Part shown: positions 1 to 8,897 of the stretch, one piece after another | Layout of the letters: the number at the start of each line of letters is the position of its first letter | Numbering within the stretch: the stretch's first letter is position 1 | Source: Rhodovulum sp. 12E13 | Lineage (GTDB): Bacteria; Pseudomonadota; Alphaproteobacteria; Rhodobacterales; Rhodobacteraceae | NCBI RefSeq assembly: GCF_003340565.1 | Contig: NZ_QPLK01000004.1 | Coordinates: 210,041-274,040 of the forward strand | Length of the DNA: 64,000 bases | Direction of reading: 5' to 3' | The notes under the pieces: generated by a model | Databases searched by the model: none | What the model saw: the letters and a program-made list of their open reading frames with translations, nothing else | What the model was told of the DNA's origin: nothing | Program-made: the position numbers and the translations under genes

Positions 1-363
1 ACCATCTCCGAGCACATGCCGAGCGCGCATCGCCGCTTCGGGGAATGGACGCCCGCGCGCCTGATGGCCTCGGCCGAGAAGGTCGGGCCGTCCACGGCCT
101 GCTCGTGCGCCGCGGTGATGGCGGCGCGCCCCCATCCCGAGCAGGGCTTCCGAACCTGCCTCGGCGTGCTGGCGTTGGTGAAGACCTACGGTGCCGCACG
201 CGTCGACGCCGCCTGCCGCCGCGGCCTAGACATCCGCGCCCACTCCGTCGCCTCCATCCGCTCGATCCTCAGGAACGGCCTCGACCGCGCCCTCCTCGAG
301 GATGCGCCGGAAGCCTCGCCCATCCGCCACGGCAACATCCGCGGCCAGCGCCATTACCACTGA
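1..363 (+). pseudogene. istA: IS21-family transposase IstA, C-terminal remnant
   Basis: The frame is open from the first base of the window and ends with TGA at 361-363, encoding about 120 residues. The text resembles the C-terminus of IS21-family IstA: a Cys/Ala-rich helix, the motif FRTCLGVLAL, a region with AACRRGLDI, and the end RHGNIRGQRHYH. The 5' part lies outside the window, so I cannot say whether istA is complete upstream. The adjoining istB is truncated, so the element is no longer functional as a unit. The istA-istB order and 16-bp spacing are typical of IS21 elements. Family assignment is from recall of the family pattern. Confidence 0.75.
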
Positions 364-379
364 GAAGGAGATCGCCCCC

Positions 380-457
380 GTGCTCGCCCATCCCACCAGC
401 GACAAGCTCATCGCCCTCGGCCTCGCCGGCATGGCCAAAGCCCTCGACGAGCAGCGA
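380..457 (+). pseudogene. istB: IS21-family helper ATPase IstB, truncated start
   Basis: A GTG at 380, behind an AAGGAG at 364-369, opens the family N-terminus MLAHPTSDKL followed by GLAGMAKALDEQ. Similarity to IstB is lost after about 26 codons, near 457; the frame continues to 577 with unrelated sequence. Full-length IstB is about 250 residues with a P-loop, and nothing of the ATPase domain remains. The junction near 455-460 is where the IS was cut or where later recombination joined it to the flank of the photosynthesis block. Confidence 0.65.
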
Positions 458-635
458 TGCTCGGCCGTCGCCGACAGCCCTCTTGTGAAGAGAGATCAGC
501 ATGCTCGCCCCCCGTCCCGAACCTCACTCAAGGTCGAGCGTGCCACGAACAGCGCCCGCCGACGAGGGTCGATGTGATCATCCGGGATGGGACAACTAGC
601 CTCACTCGCAGCCTCGGCGATTTTATTGGCTTCGA

Positions 636-2066
636 ATGGAGAACCCCCTCGTCAAATCGGTCGGTCTGACCTTCGCTGTCGTAATTGCGGCCTTTGCGGT
701 GCGCGCCTTCTGGATCGGCCATCCGGTTTTGTGGAATGACGAACTGTTCACGATCGTCTATGCTCGGGAGAGCTACGACTATCTGGTGTCGCTCACCCGC
801 TCAAGCGACATTCATCCGCCGTTGTTCTACCTTGTCGTCAAGGGCGTCGCGGAACTCTTCGGAGAAGGAGACGGAACTGGTCTGCGCCTGATTTCGGCCT
901 CTGCCGCTGCGCTTTCGGTTGGTCTCCTCTTTTTGTTTGTCCGGCCAAGGTTCGGCCTTGGTGTCGCGCTCCTTGCGGCCCTGTTCTTCGTTTTCTTGCC
1001 GGTCAGCGTCCATTACGGGCGCGAATTGCGAACTTATGCTTTTCTCGCGCTTTCCCTTCTCGCCGCGATCCTCTGTTTCATCCAAGCCCTTTCCGACGAT
1101 CGCTCCAGACGGGAGCGGCGGATGTTCGCGGCAGGTTACATGGCCGCTCTCGCTGTCAGTTTTCACCTCCACTACTCCGCTGCCGTGTACTTCGTGCTTT
1201 TCGGGGCGGCTTCGCTCGCCGTGTGGGGGATCGACAGAGACGCTGGAAAGGTGCGGATGGCGATGGGCGCGACCGTGCTGGCAGGCATACTCTGCCTGCC
1301 GCAGGCCTTCCACTTCGTCTGGGCGCGCACGCAAGTGACCGGCGATTTCTGGATCGCGCCAACCACGCTGCGGACCTTTTACTCAGTCTCGCTGGGGGCC
1401 TATCCCTTTCCGGCATGGGCAAAGCCGGTGGTCTACCTGTTGTATCTCTTCGGCGCATGGCAGCTGTGGCAGCTCGATCGCAAGGTCGCCGCAGTCGCCT
1501 TCTGCTTTCTTGTCGGGGGGCCGCTTCTTGTCGCGCTGATCGGCGTGTTCACCCCCGCCTACCTCGTGCGAACGATCCAAGCCTTCACGGTTCTTTCGCC
1601 GCTTCTGCTGGCGCTCGCCGTGTGCGCGCTTCCCAGGCTTGCGCGGGCGCCGGTTGTCGCGGCCCTCGCTGCGGTGCATGTCGTAGCGATCCTGCCGTCG
1701 TATCCGTCAGAAAAACAGCCACTCGCTGTCGACGAAATCACGGCGCTGTTCGGCGATACCCGGCCCGATGTCGTCTATTATCATGCTCCTCTCGCGCGGC
1801 AGTTCGACGTTCGCGGCGTGTCCACGGACGGCTGGCATACCGTCCGCCTCGAGGACCGCGGGGGCCTCGACGAGATCGAGACGCGGCTGTCCAGCTGCTC
1901 GGTGACTCTGCCATGCAGGTCAATCGCTGTCGTGATGGAGCGGGCCCCGCGCTTTCAGAAGGAGGACGGTCGCATATGGATGGAGCGGATGGACGCGCTG
2001 GCCGCCGAGCATGGCGCGGACCTCGACACCGATCGGTCCGGCATGCGCGTGCTGCTTTTCGAGTAG
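636..2066 (+). CDS. Multi-pass membrane glycosyltransferase (PMT/ArnT-like, GT-C fold)
   Basis: 476 residues with about ten hydrophobic segments. After the first membrane helix comes VLWNDELFT, the acidic loop motif typical of the dolichyl-phosphate-mannose/undecaprenyl-phosphate-sugar transferase superfamily, and then IHPPLFY, another signature of that superfamily. Such enzymes move a sugar from a polyprenyl-phosphate carrier to a lipid or protein acceptor at the periplasmic face of the inner membrane. The acceptor cannot be inferred. The ATG at 636 follows a relatively AT-rich stretch (580-635) that may hold its promoter; no strong ribosome binding site is visible. It converges on crtC with a 21-bp gap. 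It is not a usual neighbour of crtC, and its position next to an IS remnant suggests it was brought here by rearrangement. Confidence 0.7.
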   Translation: MENPLVKSVGLTFAVVIAAFAVRAFWIGHPVLWNDELFTIVYARESYDYLVSLTRSSDIHPPLFYLVVKGVAELFGEGDGTGLRLISASAAALSVGLLFLFVRPRFGLGVALLAALFFVFLPVSVHYGRELRTYAFLALSLLAAILCFIQALSDDRSRRERRMFAAGYMAALAVSFHLHYSAAVYFVLFGAASLAVWGIDRDAGKVRMAMGATVLAGILCLPQAFHFVWARTQVTGDFWIAPTTLRTFYSVSLGAYPFPAWAKPVVYLLYLFGAWQLWQLDRKVAAVAFCFLVGGPLLVALIGVFTPAYLVRTIQAFTVLSPLLLALAVCALPRLARAPVVAALAAVHVVAILPSYPSEKQPLAVDEITALFGDTRPDVVYYHAPLARQFDVRGVSTDGWHTVRLEDRGGLDEIETRLSSCSVTLPCRSIAVVMERAPRFQKEDGRIWMERMDALAAEHGADLDTDRSGMRVLLFE

Positions 2067-2087
2067 TTCGCTTTGGACGCGCCGCAT

Positions 2088-3023
2088 TCAGCCGTGCGGC
2101 GTCCATCGGGGGCGACGGGGGACCTTGACGGCGAGCATGGGCTTGAGCAGCGGCGAGGCGAAGCGGTCGAGGTCGAGCGCCTCGTGCACGCCCACGGTGC
2201 GCTCGCCGTGCACGACCGTCTCGACCGCCGAGCGGCAGTAGAACGGCGCGTCGAGCATCGCCTTGACTTGTCTCGGCCTGGTGCCGGGGTCGGCGCGGGT
2301 CTCGCGTCGCACCGTCCAGAGCGAGCGGCGGAAGGGGGTGCGCGGCGGCGCCTCGACCACCTGCGCGCCGTCTTTCTCGAAGGAGACGGCGACGCCCAGT
2401 TCGGTGCCGTCGCGCCTTGCGGCGTCGTAGAAGGTGAGCGCGCCGCGGCGCGTGGGATAGCGGCCCCATGTCCAGAAGCTGAAATCCTGCTCGAGCGCGC
2501 GGGTGCCGAAATTGGCGTCGAAATAGCCGTGGCCCGACCACGACCAGCCCGGGCGCTCCAGCGCCACCTCGATCCGCGCGTCGGGGGCGAAGGGGCGCCA
2601 GACATGGGTGCCCTCCTCGGTCAGCGGCAGCTCGACCGAGGTGACCGCCTCGGGGTGGACCGTCACGCGGCCCTTCAGGCGGTGCAGGTGCGGCCAGCTC
2701 ATCTCGTCGATGTCGACCACGAGCGCGTCGTCCTCCCATCGCATCGAGGAGGGGCCGATATGGATGGCGTCCCGTTCCAGCCGCAGCGCCTGCTGGCCAC
2801 GGTCGGTCATCGTCCAGCGGCCGCCACGCCCGTAGGTGGCGACGTTCAGGCAGCAGTGGTCGGCGGGGTTCTTCCGCCCCGACCAGCGGTACCAGGGCGA
2901 GAAGACGGAGCCGATGAAGGCGATGATCGAGATCGCGCGGCTGCCGTCGTCGGAGATGCCGTCGAGATACCACCAGGCGTAGCCGTTCGGGGGGACGTGG
3001 AGGTCGAAGTTCGGTCGCTCAGA
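2088..3023 (-). CDS. crtC: Hydroxyneurosporene synthase CrtC (carotenoid 1,2-hydratase); start codon unclear
   Basis: CrtC adds water across the C1-C2 double bond of neurosporene-type carotenoids, an early step of the spheroidene pathway, probably at the inner membrane. Family text is clear from PPNGYAWWYLDGISDDG through FIGSVFSPWYRWSGR to the end at 2088. The 5' boundary given is only where recognisable sequence begins. No ATG, GTG or TTG occurs in this frame between the ATG at 3302, deep inside crtD, and the ATG of MTDRGQQAL near 2810, which would remove the conserved N-terminus. Initiation may use a rare codon, be coupled to crtD translation, or the region may carry an indel. Its 5' end overlaps the extended 3' end of crtD in the -1 frame. 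Confidence 0.85.
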   Translation of the reverse strand, partial: SERPNFDLHVPPNGYAWWYLDGISDDGSRAISIIAFIGSVFSPWYRWSGRKNPADHCCLNVATYGRGGRWTMTDRGQQALRLERDAIHIGPSSMRWEDDALVVDIDEMSWPHLHRLKGRVTVHPEAVTSVELPLTEEGTHVWRPFAPDARIEVALERPGWSWSGHGYFDANFGTRALEQDFSFWTWGRYPTRRGALTFYDAARRDGTELGVAVSFEKDGAQVVEAPPRTPFRRSLWTVRRETRADPGTRPRQVKAMLDAPFYCRSAVETVVHGERTVGVHEALDLDRFASPLLKPMLAVKVPRRPRWTPHG

Positions 3024-4480
3024 ATCGCCGCGGCCGCGTGCCGGCCGGAGAGGGTGGCCATCGGGATGCCCGCCCCCGGATGCGCCCCGCCCCCCGCGAG
3101 GATCAGCCCCGGCACCGATGTCTGCGCCGTCGGGCGCGAGAAGGCCGCCAGCATCCCGTGCGGGCTCCGCCCGTAGAGGGAGCCGTCCGATCCGGGGAAG
3201 AGGCGATGAAAGCCCGCCTGGGTCGTCAGCGCGTCGCGCGTCGGGATCGGTGAGAAGGTCAGCCCGGAGCGGGCGAGGCGCCCCCATGTGCGTGTCAGAC
3301 AAGTCTCGATCTCCTCGTCGCTCTGGTCGCGGGCGCCGGTGGGCGGCGCGTTCATGATGGTCTCGAAGCGCTCGAGCGTCCCGGGCGGGGGCGGGCCGCC
3401 GCCCCGATCCTCGGCGCAGACGTAGATCGTCGGGTCCAGGGGCATCGCCCCCTTCTCGACGGGGCCGAATTCCGCTCGCGGGTCGTCGCCGAAGAAGACG
3501 TTGTGATAGGCGAGTTCCGGCCCGTGCGGCACGGCCGCGAAGGCGAGGACGTGGGCCGAGAGCGAGCGCGGCGCGACCGCCTTTTTCGGCACGGCCCGTT
3601 CGGGAGCGGGGCCGAGCAGGCCCGCGTGGAGGGCCTTGGGGTCGCCCGCGTGCACGACGTGGGCGCAGGCGATGCGCTCGCCCGAGCCCGTCACCACGGC
3701 GGCGGTGCGCCCGCCCTGAACCTCGATATGCGCGGCCGGGGTGCCGTAGGCGATCTCTGCGCCGAGCCTCTCGGCCAGCGCGGCCATCGCCTCTGCCAGC
3801 TTGTGCATTCCGCCCGACACGCGCCAGACGCCCGAGGCCTCGGCATGCCAGATCAGGCCGAGCACGGCGGGCGAGCGGTAGGGCGAGCCGCCGACATAGG
3901 TGGCGTAACGCCCGAAGAGCTGCCGCAGGCGCGGCTCGCGGAACTGTCCGCGCAGGGCGGTTGCGAGCGAGCCGAACCCCATGTCGGCGATCAGGCGGGG
4001 ACGGCGCAGCACATGGGCGGCCAGCGTGCCGAGAGAGGGGGCGGCCGCCTGCATCATCGGCACGTCGAACGCCTCGAACAGCCGCTGCGCGCGCGCCGAG
4101 AAGGCCCGGAAATCGGCCTCGGCCCGCGCGCCGCCCCAGGCGCGGACGGCCTCGGCCGATCGCTCGGCGTCGTCCCAGAGATCGAGCACCGAGCCGTCGG
4201 TCCAGAAGTGGCGGGCGAGCAGGCGCTCGCGCTCCAGCGTCACATGGTCGTCGAGGCGGGTGCCGGCGGCGGCGAAGAGCTCGTCGAAGACATGGCGCAT
4301 CGTCAGCACCGTGGGGCCGGCATCGACCGGGCCGGCGCGGGAGGGCAGGGTGCGCATCTTGCCGCCGGGATGGTCGTGCGCCTCGATCACGCGCACCGCG
4401 CGCCCCGCGGCCGCGAGGCGGATGGCGGTGGCGAGCCCGCCCATGCCCGCCCCGATCACGACGATCCGATCCTGCGCCAC
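2846..4480 (-). CDS. crtD: Methoxyneurosporene/hydroxyneurosporene desaturase CrtD
   Basis: CrtD introduces the C3,4 double bond in the spheroidene branch. The N-terminus has the Rossmann FAD motif VIGAGMGGLATAIRLAAAG and the C-terminus the desaturase signature GGGAHPGAGIPMATLSGRHA. I place the start at the GTG of VAQDRIVVIG (4478-4480), which has GGGGAGG just upstream; an in-frame ATG at 4549 would run through the operator region. The frame then gives 544 residues, about 50 more than I expect for Rhodobacter CrtD. The surplus is a low-complexity Ser/Thr/Pro tail overlapping crtC. The gene diverges from crtE across a promoter region with PpsR-type sites. Confidence 0.9.
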   Translation of the reverse strand: MAQDRIVVIGAGMGGLATAIRLAAAGRAVRVIEAHDHPGGKMRTLPSRAGPVDAGPTVLTMRHVFDELFAAAGTRLDDHVTLERERLLARHFWTDGSVLDLWDDAERSAEAVRAWGGARAEADFRAFSARAQRLFEAFDVPMMQAAAPSLGTLAAHVLRRPRLIADMGFGSLATALRGQFREPRLRQLFGRYATYVGGSPYRSPAVLGLIWHAEASGVWRVSGGMHKLAEAMAALAERLGAEIAYGTPAAHIEVQGGRTAAVVTGSGERIACAHVVHAGDPKALHAGLLGPAPERAVPKKAVAPRSLSAHVLAFAAVPHGPELAYHNVFFGDDPRAEFGPVEKGAMPLDPTIYVCAEDRGGGPPPPGTLERFETIMNAPPTGARDQSDEEIETCLTRTWGRLARSGLTFSPIPTRDALTTQAGFHRLFPGSDGSLYGRSPHGMLAAFSRPTAQTSVPGLILAGGGAHPGAGIPMATLSGRHAAAAILSDRTSTSTSPRTATPGGISTASPTTAAARSRSSPSSAPSSRPGTAGRGGRTPPTTAA

Positions 4481-4498
4481 AAGACCTCCCCGAAAAAG

Positions 4499-4574
4499 TG
4501 TCAACTTAGATTGACTCGATTCAGCCAGTATGTCCATTCTTATGGACAATTGCAGGTGTCTAGTCTAGTTGACA
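4499..4574. promoter_or_regulatory. PpsR/CrtJ operator cluster in the crtD-crtE divergent promoter
   Basis: Two perfect TGT-N12-ACA palindromes lie at 4531-4548 and 4557-4574, separated by exactly 8 bp, the arrangement known for cooperative PpsR/CrtJ binding. A third, imperfect copy (TGT-N12-ACT) is at 4499-4516, closest to crtD. The 157-bp gap is markedly more AT-rich than the flanks. By homology, PpsR would repress both crtDC and crtEF under oxygen or high light. The ppsR gene itself is not in this window. Confidence 0.85.
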
Positions 4575-4637
4575 ACCTGTCCCGCCCCGGGCCTCTGCAT
4601 CGTCCTCGGGCCGCCGCATCGAGAAGGAGCCGCCGCC

Positions 4638-5516
4638 ATGACGCTGACCCCCCGCATCGAGGCCGCCATGGCGCGGGCCATCACCATCGGGCAGGCCCGG
4701 GTCGCCGGCGCCCCGCCAGGGCTCGCCTCCGCGCTCGACTACGCCGTGACGCCCGGTGGTGCGCGTATCCGCCCGACGATCTGCCTGTCGGTGGCGATGG
4801 CCTGCGGCGACGACATCCCCGAGATGTCCGATGCCGCCGCCTCGGCGCTCGAGCTGATTCACTGCGCCAGCCTCGTGCACGACGACATGCCCTGCTTCGA
4901 CGATGCCGACCTGCGCCGCGGCAAGCCCGCCGTGCACAAGGCCTATGGCGAGCCGCTGGCGTTGCTGACGGGCGACTCGCTGATCGTGCTCGCCTTCGAG
5001 GTGCTGGCCCGCGAGGCGCATCGCGACCCGCGGCGCTCGGCCGACCTCGTGGTGCACCTCGCGCAGCGCACCGGCATGCCGGGTGGCATCTGCGCGGGGC
5101 AGGGCTGGGAGAGCGAGGAAAAGATCGACCTGCGCGCCTACCACATGGCCAAGACGGGCGCGCTGTTCATGGCCGCCACGCAGATGGGCGCCATCGCCGC
5201 GGGGCAGGATCCCGAGCCGTGGGAGGAGCTGGGCGCCCGCATCGGCGAGGCGTTCCAGGTGGCCGACGACCTGCGCGACGCGCTGCTGGACACCGAGGCG
5301 CTGGGCAAGCCCGCCGCGCAGGACGTGGCGCATGGTCGCCCCTCGGCGGTGACCGAGCTGGGCGTCGACGGCGCGATCAGGCGGCTGAAGGACATCCTGT
5401 CGGGCGCGATCGCCTCGATCCCCTCGTGCCCGGGCGAGGCGGCGCTGGCGCAGATGGTCAACAAGACGGCCGAGCGGCTGGTGCCGACCCAGGCCGCGGC
5501 CCGCGCGGCCCGCTGA
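4638..5516 (+). CDS. crtE: Geranylgeranyl diphosphate synthase CrtE
   Basis: 292 residues of the trans-isoprenyl diphosphate synthase family, condensing IPP with allylic diphosphates to C20 GGPP. This is the branch point to carotenoids and, via BchG/BchP, to the phytyl tail. The first aspartate-rich motif is DDMPCFDD after HCASLVH; the second is [12 protein letters not shown] (substrate binding) is in [10 protein letters not shown], and GGARIRP near the N-terminus contacts diphosphate. The ATG at 4638 follows GAGAAGGAG at 4621-4629; an upstream ATG at 4569 would place the start inside the operator region. crtF follows after 10 bp. Confidence 0.95.
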   Translation: MTLTPRIEAAMARAITIGQARVAGAPPGLASALDYAVTPGGARIRPTICLSVAMACGDDIPEMSDAAASALELIHCASLVHDDMPCFDDADLRRGKPAVHKAYGEPLALLTGDSLIVLAFEVLAREAHRDPRRSADLVVHLAQRTGMPGGICAGQGWESEEKIDLRAYHMAKTGALFMAATQMGAIAAGQDPEPWEELGARIGEAFQVADDLRDALLDTEALGKPAAQDVAHGRPSAVTELGVDGAIRRLKDILSGAIASIPSCPGEAALAQMVNKTAERLVPTQAAARAAR

Positions 5517-5526
5517 GGGGGCAGGC

Positions 5527-6753
5527 GTGAGCGCGACCGACACCGACACCGACACCGACACGCGCCAGCCAGGCGAGGTCCGGCCGATGGCGCAGGACGA
5601 TCCCGAACAAGGCCCGGAGCGCGCTCCCGCGCGGCGGCCGCTGTCGCTCGGCGCGCGCTGGCGGCGCTGGCGCAATGCGCGCGTGGCCTCGCCCGGTTTC
5701 CAGAGCTGGGCCTCGGCCAACCCGTTGACCCGCCGCACAGCAAGGGTCGACGGGGAGCGCCTGTTCGATCTCGTGGCGGGCTTCGTGCATTCGCAGGTTC
5801 TGTTCACGCTGGTCGAGCTCGATCTTCTGAGCGAGCTCTCCGACGCGCCGCGATCGGCCGCCGATCTCGCCCGCCGCCACCGGATCGACCCGCAGCGGAT
5901 GGAGGCGCTGCTGAGGGCGGGCACCGCGCTGGGCCTGCTCGAGCGCGCGTGGGATGGCTACCAGACCGCGCGGCTGGGCGCGGCGGCCATCGGCGTGCCG
6001 GGACTGGCCGACATGATCCGCCACCATTCCGTCTTCTACCGAGACATGGCCGACCCGCTCGCGCTTTTGCGCGACGAGGCCGAGACCGAGCTGTCTCATT
6101 TCTGGCCCTACGTCTTCGGGGGCGGCATGCCCTCCGACGTCGCGGCCCGCTATTCCGAGCTGATGGCCGAGAGCCAGGGGCTGGTGGCGGAGGAGACGCT
6201 GCGCGCCGTCGACTTCCGCGGCATCCGCCGGCTGATGGACGTAGGCGGCGGCACCGGCGCGTTTCTCACCGCGCTCGGCCGAGCGGTGCCGGAACCGGAC
6301 CTCGTGTTGTTCGATCTGCCCGAGGTCGCCCCCGGGGCGCGCGCGCGGTTTGACGCGGCGGGGCTGTCGGGCCGCGTGACCATCGTGCCCGGCTCGTTCC
6401 GCACGGACGCTCTGCCGCAGGGGGCCGACGCGATCAGCCTCGTGCGGGTGCTCTACGATCACGCCGACGAGACGGTGGCCGCCCTGCTTGCCGCCGTGCG
6501 CGAGGCGCTGCCCCCCGGCGGCCGCCTGATCGTGTCGGAGCCGATGACAGGCGCGGCCAGGCCAGAGCGGGCCGGTGACGTCTACTTCGCCTTCTACTGC
6601 ATGGCGATGCGCACCGGCCGAGCCCGCTCGCCCCGCGAGATCGCCCGCCTGATGGCCGCCGCCGGCTTCGAGGGCGTGGCCCGGCGCCCCACCGCGCGCC
6701 CCTTTGTCACCTCGGTCGTCGAGGGGCGAAAGCCGGTGCGACACGAGGCCTGA
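5527..6753 (+). CDS. crtF: Demethylspheroidene O-methyltransferase CrtF
   Basis: 408 residues. The C-terminal half is a SAM-dependent methyltransferase with motif [13 protein letters not shown], then [10 protein letters not shown] and [11 protein letters not shown]; the N-terminal half is a winged-helix dimerisation domain, as in plant-type O-methyltransferases. It methylates the C1 hydroxyl of demethylspheroidene. The reading frame begins with GTG at 5527 and reads through a GACACC hexanucleotide run encoding DTDTDTDT before a charged linker. An ATG at 5587 (MAQDDPEQG) is an alternative start that avoids the repeat. It probably forms an operon with crtE and reads toward bchC. Confidence 0.93.
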   Translation: MSATDTDTDTDTRQPGEVRPMAQDDPEQGPERAPARRPLSLGARWRRWRNARVASPGFQSWASANPLTRRTARVDGERLFDLVAGFVHSQVLFTLVELDLLSELSDAPRSAADLARRHRIDPQRMEALLRAGTALGLLERAWDGYQTARLGAAAIGVPGLADMIRHHSVFYRDMADPLALLRDEAETELSHFWPYVFGGGMPSDVAARYSELMAESQGLVAEETLRAVDFRGIRRLMDVGGGTGAFLTALGRAVPEPDLVLFDLPEVAPGARARFDAAGLSGRVTIVPGSFRTDALPQGADAISLVRVLYDHADETVAALLAAVREALPPGGRLIVSEPMTGAARPERAGDVYFAFYCMAMRTGRARSPREIARLMAAAGFEGVARRPTARPFVTSVVEGRKPVRHEA

Positions 6754-6772
6754 ATGTCTAGTGGCGGAAGTC

Positions 6773-6816
6773 TGTCCATTTCTGTTGACACAGATAGGTG
6801 TCAGTCTAAACTTACA
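6773..6816. promoter_or_regulatory. Paired PpsR/CrtJ operators upstream of bchC
   Basis: Perfect TGT-N12-ACA palindromes sit at 6773-6790 and 6799-6816, again exactly 8 bp apart, in the 124-bp crtF-bchC gap. This matches the known bchC promoter architecture in Rhodobacter. It implies a light- and redox-repressed promoter for bchCXYZ with possible read-through into puf. Confidence 0.88.
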
Positions 6817-6877
6817 CCAACGCTGCCCAACGCCGTGACTCAGTGGGTCTGAGTCGCCCGCCAAGGAGGAGACAGTC

Positions 6878-7816
6878 GTGCAGACCAAGGCCGTGATCCT
6901 CGAACGCGCTGAAACGCTCGACCTCGGAGAGGTGGAGCTGTCCGAGCCGGGCAAGGGCGACCTGCTGATCCGGATCGACCATTCCGGCATCTCCACCGGG
7001 ACGGAAAAGCTCTTCTATACCGGGCAGATGCCGCCGTTTCCGGGCATGGGCTATCCGCTGATCCCCGGCTACGAGGCGGCCGGCGAGGTGATCGAGGCCG
7101 ACCGCGACACCGGGTTCAAGCCCGGCGACTATGTGTTCGTGCCCGGCGCCAACTGCTACGGCGAGGTGCGGGGCCTGTTTGGCGGCGCCGCGCGGATGCT
7201 CGTGAGCCAGGCCGACCGCGTCACCCGGATCGACCGCGGGTGGGGCGCCGAGGGGGCGCTGCTCGCGCTCGCCGCCACCGCGCGTCACGCCATGGCGGGC
7301 CTCAACAAGGAGATGCCCGACCTCGTGGTGGGCCACGGCGTGCTCGGCCGCCTGCTCGCGCGGCTGGCCATCGCCGCCGGGTCGGAGCCGCCCGTGGTGT
7401 GGGAGATCGACGCCGACCGCGCCACGGGCGCGATGGGCTACGATGTCGTTCACCCCGACGACGATACCCGCCGCGACTATCGCTCGATCTACGACGCCAG
7501 CGGCAACGGCGCCCTGCTCGACACGCTGATCGGGCGGATCGCCAGGGGAGGCGAAGTGGTGCTCGCCGGCTTCTACACCGCGCCGCTCAGCTTCGCCTTT
7601 CCACCTGCGTTCATGAAGGAGGCCCGGCTGCGGATCGCGGCCGAGTGGACGCATGACGACCTCGCCGCCACCCGCGCGCTGGTCGAAGCCGGGGCCCTCT
7701 CCCTGGGTGGCCTCATCACCCACAGGGCAAAGGCGGAACAGGCGCCCCAGGCCTATGCCACGGCGTTCAACGATCCCGCCTGCCTGAAAATGATTCTGGA
7801 CTGGAGCGCGACATGA
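6878..7816 (+). CDS. bchC: Bacteriochlorophyllide a dehydrogenase BchC
   Basis: 312 residues of the medium-chain dehydrogenase fold. It oxidises the C3 hydroxyethyl group of the bacteriochlorin ring to acetyl, a late step of bacteriochlorophyllide a synthesis. Family marks are [12 protein letters not shown] and [12 protein letters not shown] in the GroES-like domain, then [19 protein letters not shown] for the Rossmann fold. The GTG start at 6878 has AAGGAGGA at 6862-6869. The stop overlaps the bchX start (ATGA), so translation is coupled. The gene lies directly behind a pair of PpsR operators. Confidence 0.95.
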   Translation: MQTKAVILERAETLDLGEVELSEPGKGDLLIRIDHSGISTGTEKLFYTGQMPPFPGMGYPLIPGYEAAGEVIEADRDTGFKPGDYVFVPGANCYGEVRGLFGGAARMLVSQADRVTRIDRGWGAEGALLALAATARHAMAGLNKEMPDLVVGHGVLGRLLARLAIAAGSEPPVVWEIDADRATGAMGYDVVHPDDDTRRDYRSIYDASGNGALLDTLIGRIARGGEVVLAGFYTAPLSFAFPPAFMKEARLRIAAEWTHDDLAATRALVEAGALSLGGLITHRAKAEQAPQAYATAFNDPACLKMILDWSAT

Positions 7817-8814
7817 AGGACATCCCGAATCTCAAGGATTTCGACAAGCGCCTGCGTGACGAGGCGGCCGAAGAGCCCTCGCTCGAGGTGCCCTCGGAGG
7901 AGCCGACCAAACACACGCAGATCATCGCGATCTACGGCAAGGGCGGCATCGGCAAGTCGTTCACGCTGGCCAATCTCAGCCACATGATGGCCGAGCAGGG
8001 CAAGCGCGTGCTGCTGATCGGCTGCGACCCCAAGTCGGACACGACCTCGCTGCTGTTCGGCGGCAAGGCCTGCCCGACGATCATCGAGACCTCGACGGCC
8101 AAGAAGCTGGCCGGCGAGGAGGTGAAGATTGGCGATGTCTGCTTCAAGCGCGGCGGCGTCTTCGCGATGGAGCTCGGCGGGCCCGAAGTGGGCCGCGGCT
8201 GCGGCGGGCGCGGCATCATCCACGGCTTCGAACTGCTGGAGAAGCTTGGCTTCCACGACTGGGATTTCGACTACGTGCTGCTCGACTTCCTGGGCGACGT
8301 GGTCTGCGGCGGCTTCGGCCTGCCGATCGCCCGCGACATGGCGCAGAAGGTGATCGTGGTGGGCTCGAACGACCTGCAGAGCCTCTATGTCGCCAACAAC
8401 GTCTGCTCGGCGGTGCAGTATTTCCGCAAGCTCGGCGGCAACGTGGGCGTGGCCGGCATGGTCATCAACAAGGACGACGGCACGGGCCAGGCCCAGGCCT
8501 TCGCCGAGCGGGTCGACATCCCGGTGCTGGCCTCGATCCCCGCCGACGACGACCTGCGCCGCAAGTCGGCCTCCTACGAGATCGTGGGCACCGACGCGAC
8601 CCAGTGGGGCGCGCTCTTCGCCGAACTGGCCGAGAACGTGGCCGGCGCCCCTCCGACCCACCCCACGCCGCTCAGCCAGGACGACCTGATCGGACTGTTC
8701 GACGGCAAGGACACCGGTGCCGACTTCGTGCTGGAGCCGGCCACCGACGAGGACATGCGCGGCAAGAACGCCAAGCCGAAGGAGAGCTTGGAGGTCGTCT
8801 ATGACGATGCGTGA
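7813..8814 (+). CDS. bchX: Chlorophyllide a reductase iron protein BchX
   Basis: 333 residues; the NifH-like ATP-dependent electron donor of chlorophyllide a oxidoreductase, which reduces ring B to a bacteriochlorin. The P-loop is [17 protein letters not shown]; cysteines for the intersubunit 4Fe-4S cluster are in [10 protein letters not shown] and [12 protein letters not shown] short N-terminal extension rich in acidic and basic residues precedes the P-loop, as in other BchX and unlike NifH. It starts by ATGA overlap with bchC and is followed, after a repeat-containing gap, by bchY. Confidence 0.97.
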   Translation: MKDIPNLKDFDKRLRDEAAEEPSLEVPSEEPTKHTQIIAIYGKGGIGKSFTLANLSHMMAEQGKRVLLIGCDPKSDTTSLLFGGKACPTIIETSTAKKLAGEEVKIGDVCFKRGGVFAMELGGPEVGRGCGGRGIIHGFELLEKLGFHDWDFDYVLLDFLGDVVCGGFGLPIARDMAQKVIVVGSNDLQSLYVANNVCSAVQYFRKLGGNVGVAGMVINKDDGTGQAQAFAERVDIPVLASIPADDDLRRKSASYEIVGTDATQWGALFAELAENVAGAPPTHPTPLSQDDLIGLFDGKDTGADFVLEPATDEDMRGKNAKPKESLEVVYDDA

Positions 8815-8830
8815 GGCGCTTGCGGTCGAT

Positions 8831-8873
8831 GGCGGGAGCGAGGGGCCAGCCCCTCGCGCTCCCCGGAGTATTT
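8831..8873 (+). repeat. Palindromic intergenic repeat, copy 1 (bchX-bchY gap)
   Basis: A GC-rich hairpin unit (stem GCGAGGGG/CCCCTCGC around CCAG) followed by CTCCCCGG and an AT-rich TATTT end. The same element occurs inverted at 10508-10549. The first 36 bases match exactly as reverse complements, so the two copies bracket bchY. Such REP-like units between genes are, as I recall, common in Rhodobacteraceae. Copy 1 ends about 25 bp before the bchY start. Confidence 0.75.
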
Positions 8874-8897
8874 CCACCAAGATGATGGGGAGGGGTC

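Noticed and set aside
2846..4480. crtD-crtC as a single fusion protein
   Set aside because: They are in different frames and both C-termini are recognisable; a fusion would need a frameshift that I cannot demonstrate, and I found no canonical slippery heptamer.
3503..5530. 675-codon plus-strand frame over crtD and crtE
   Set aside because: It runs antisense through crtD and out of frame through crtE; no coding character of its own.
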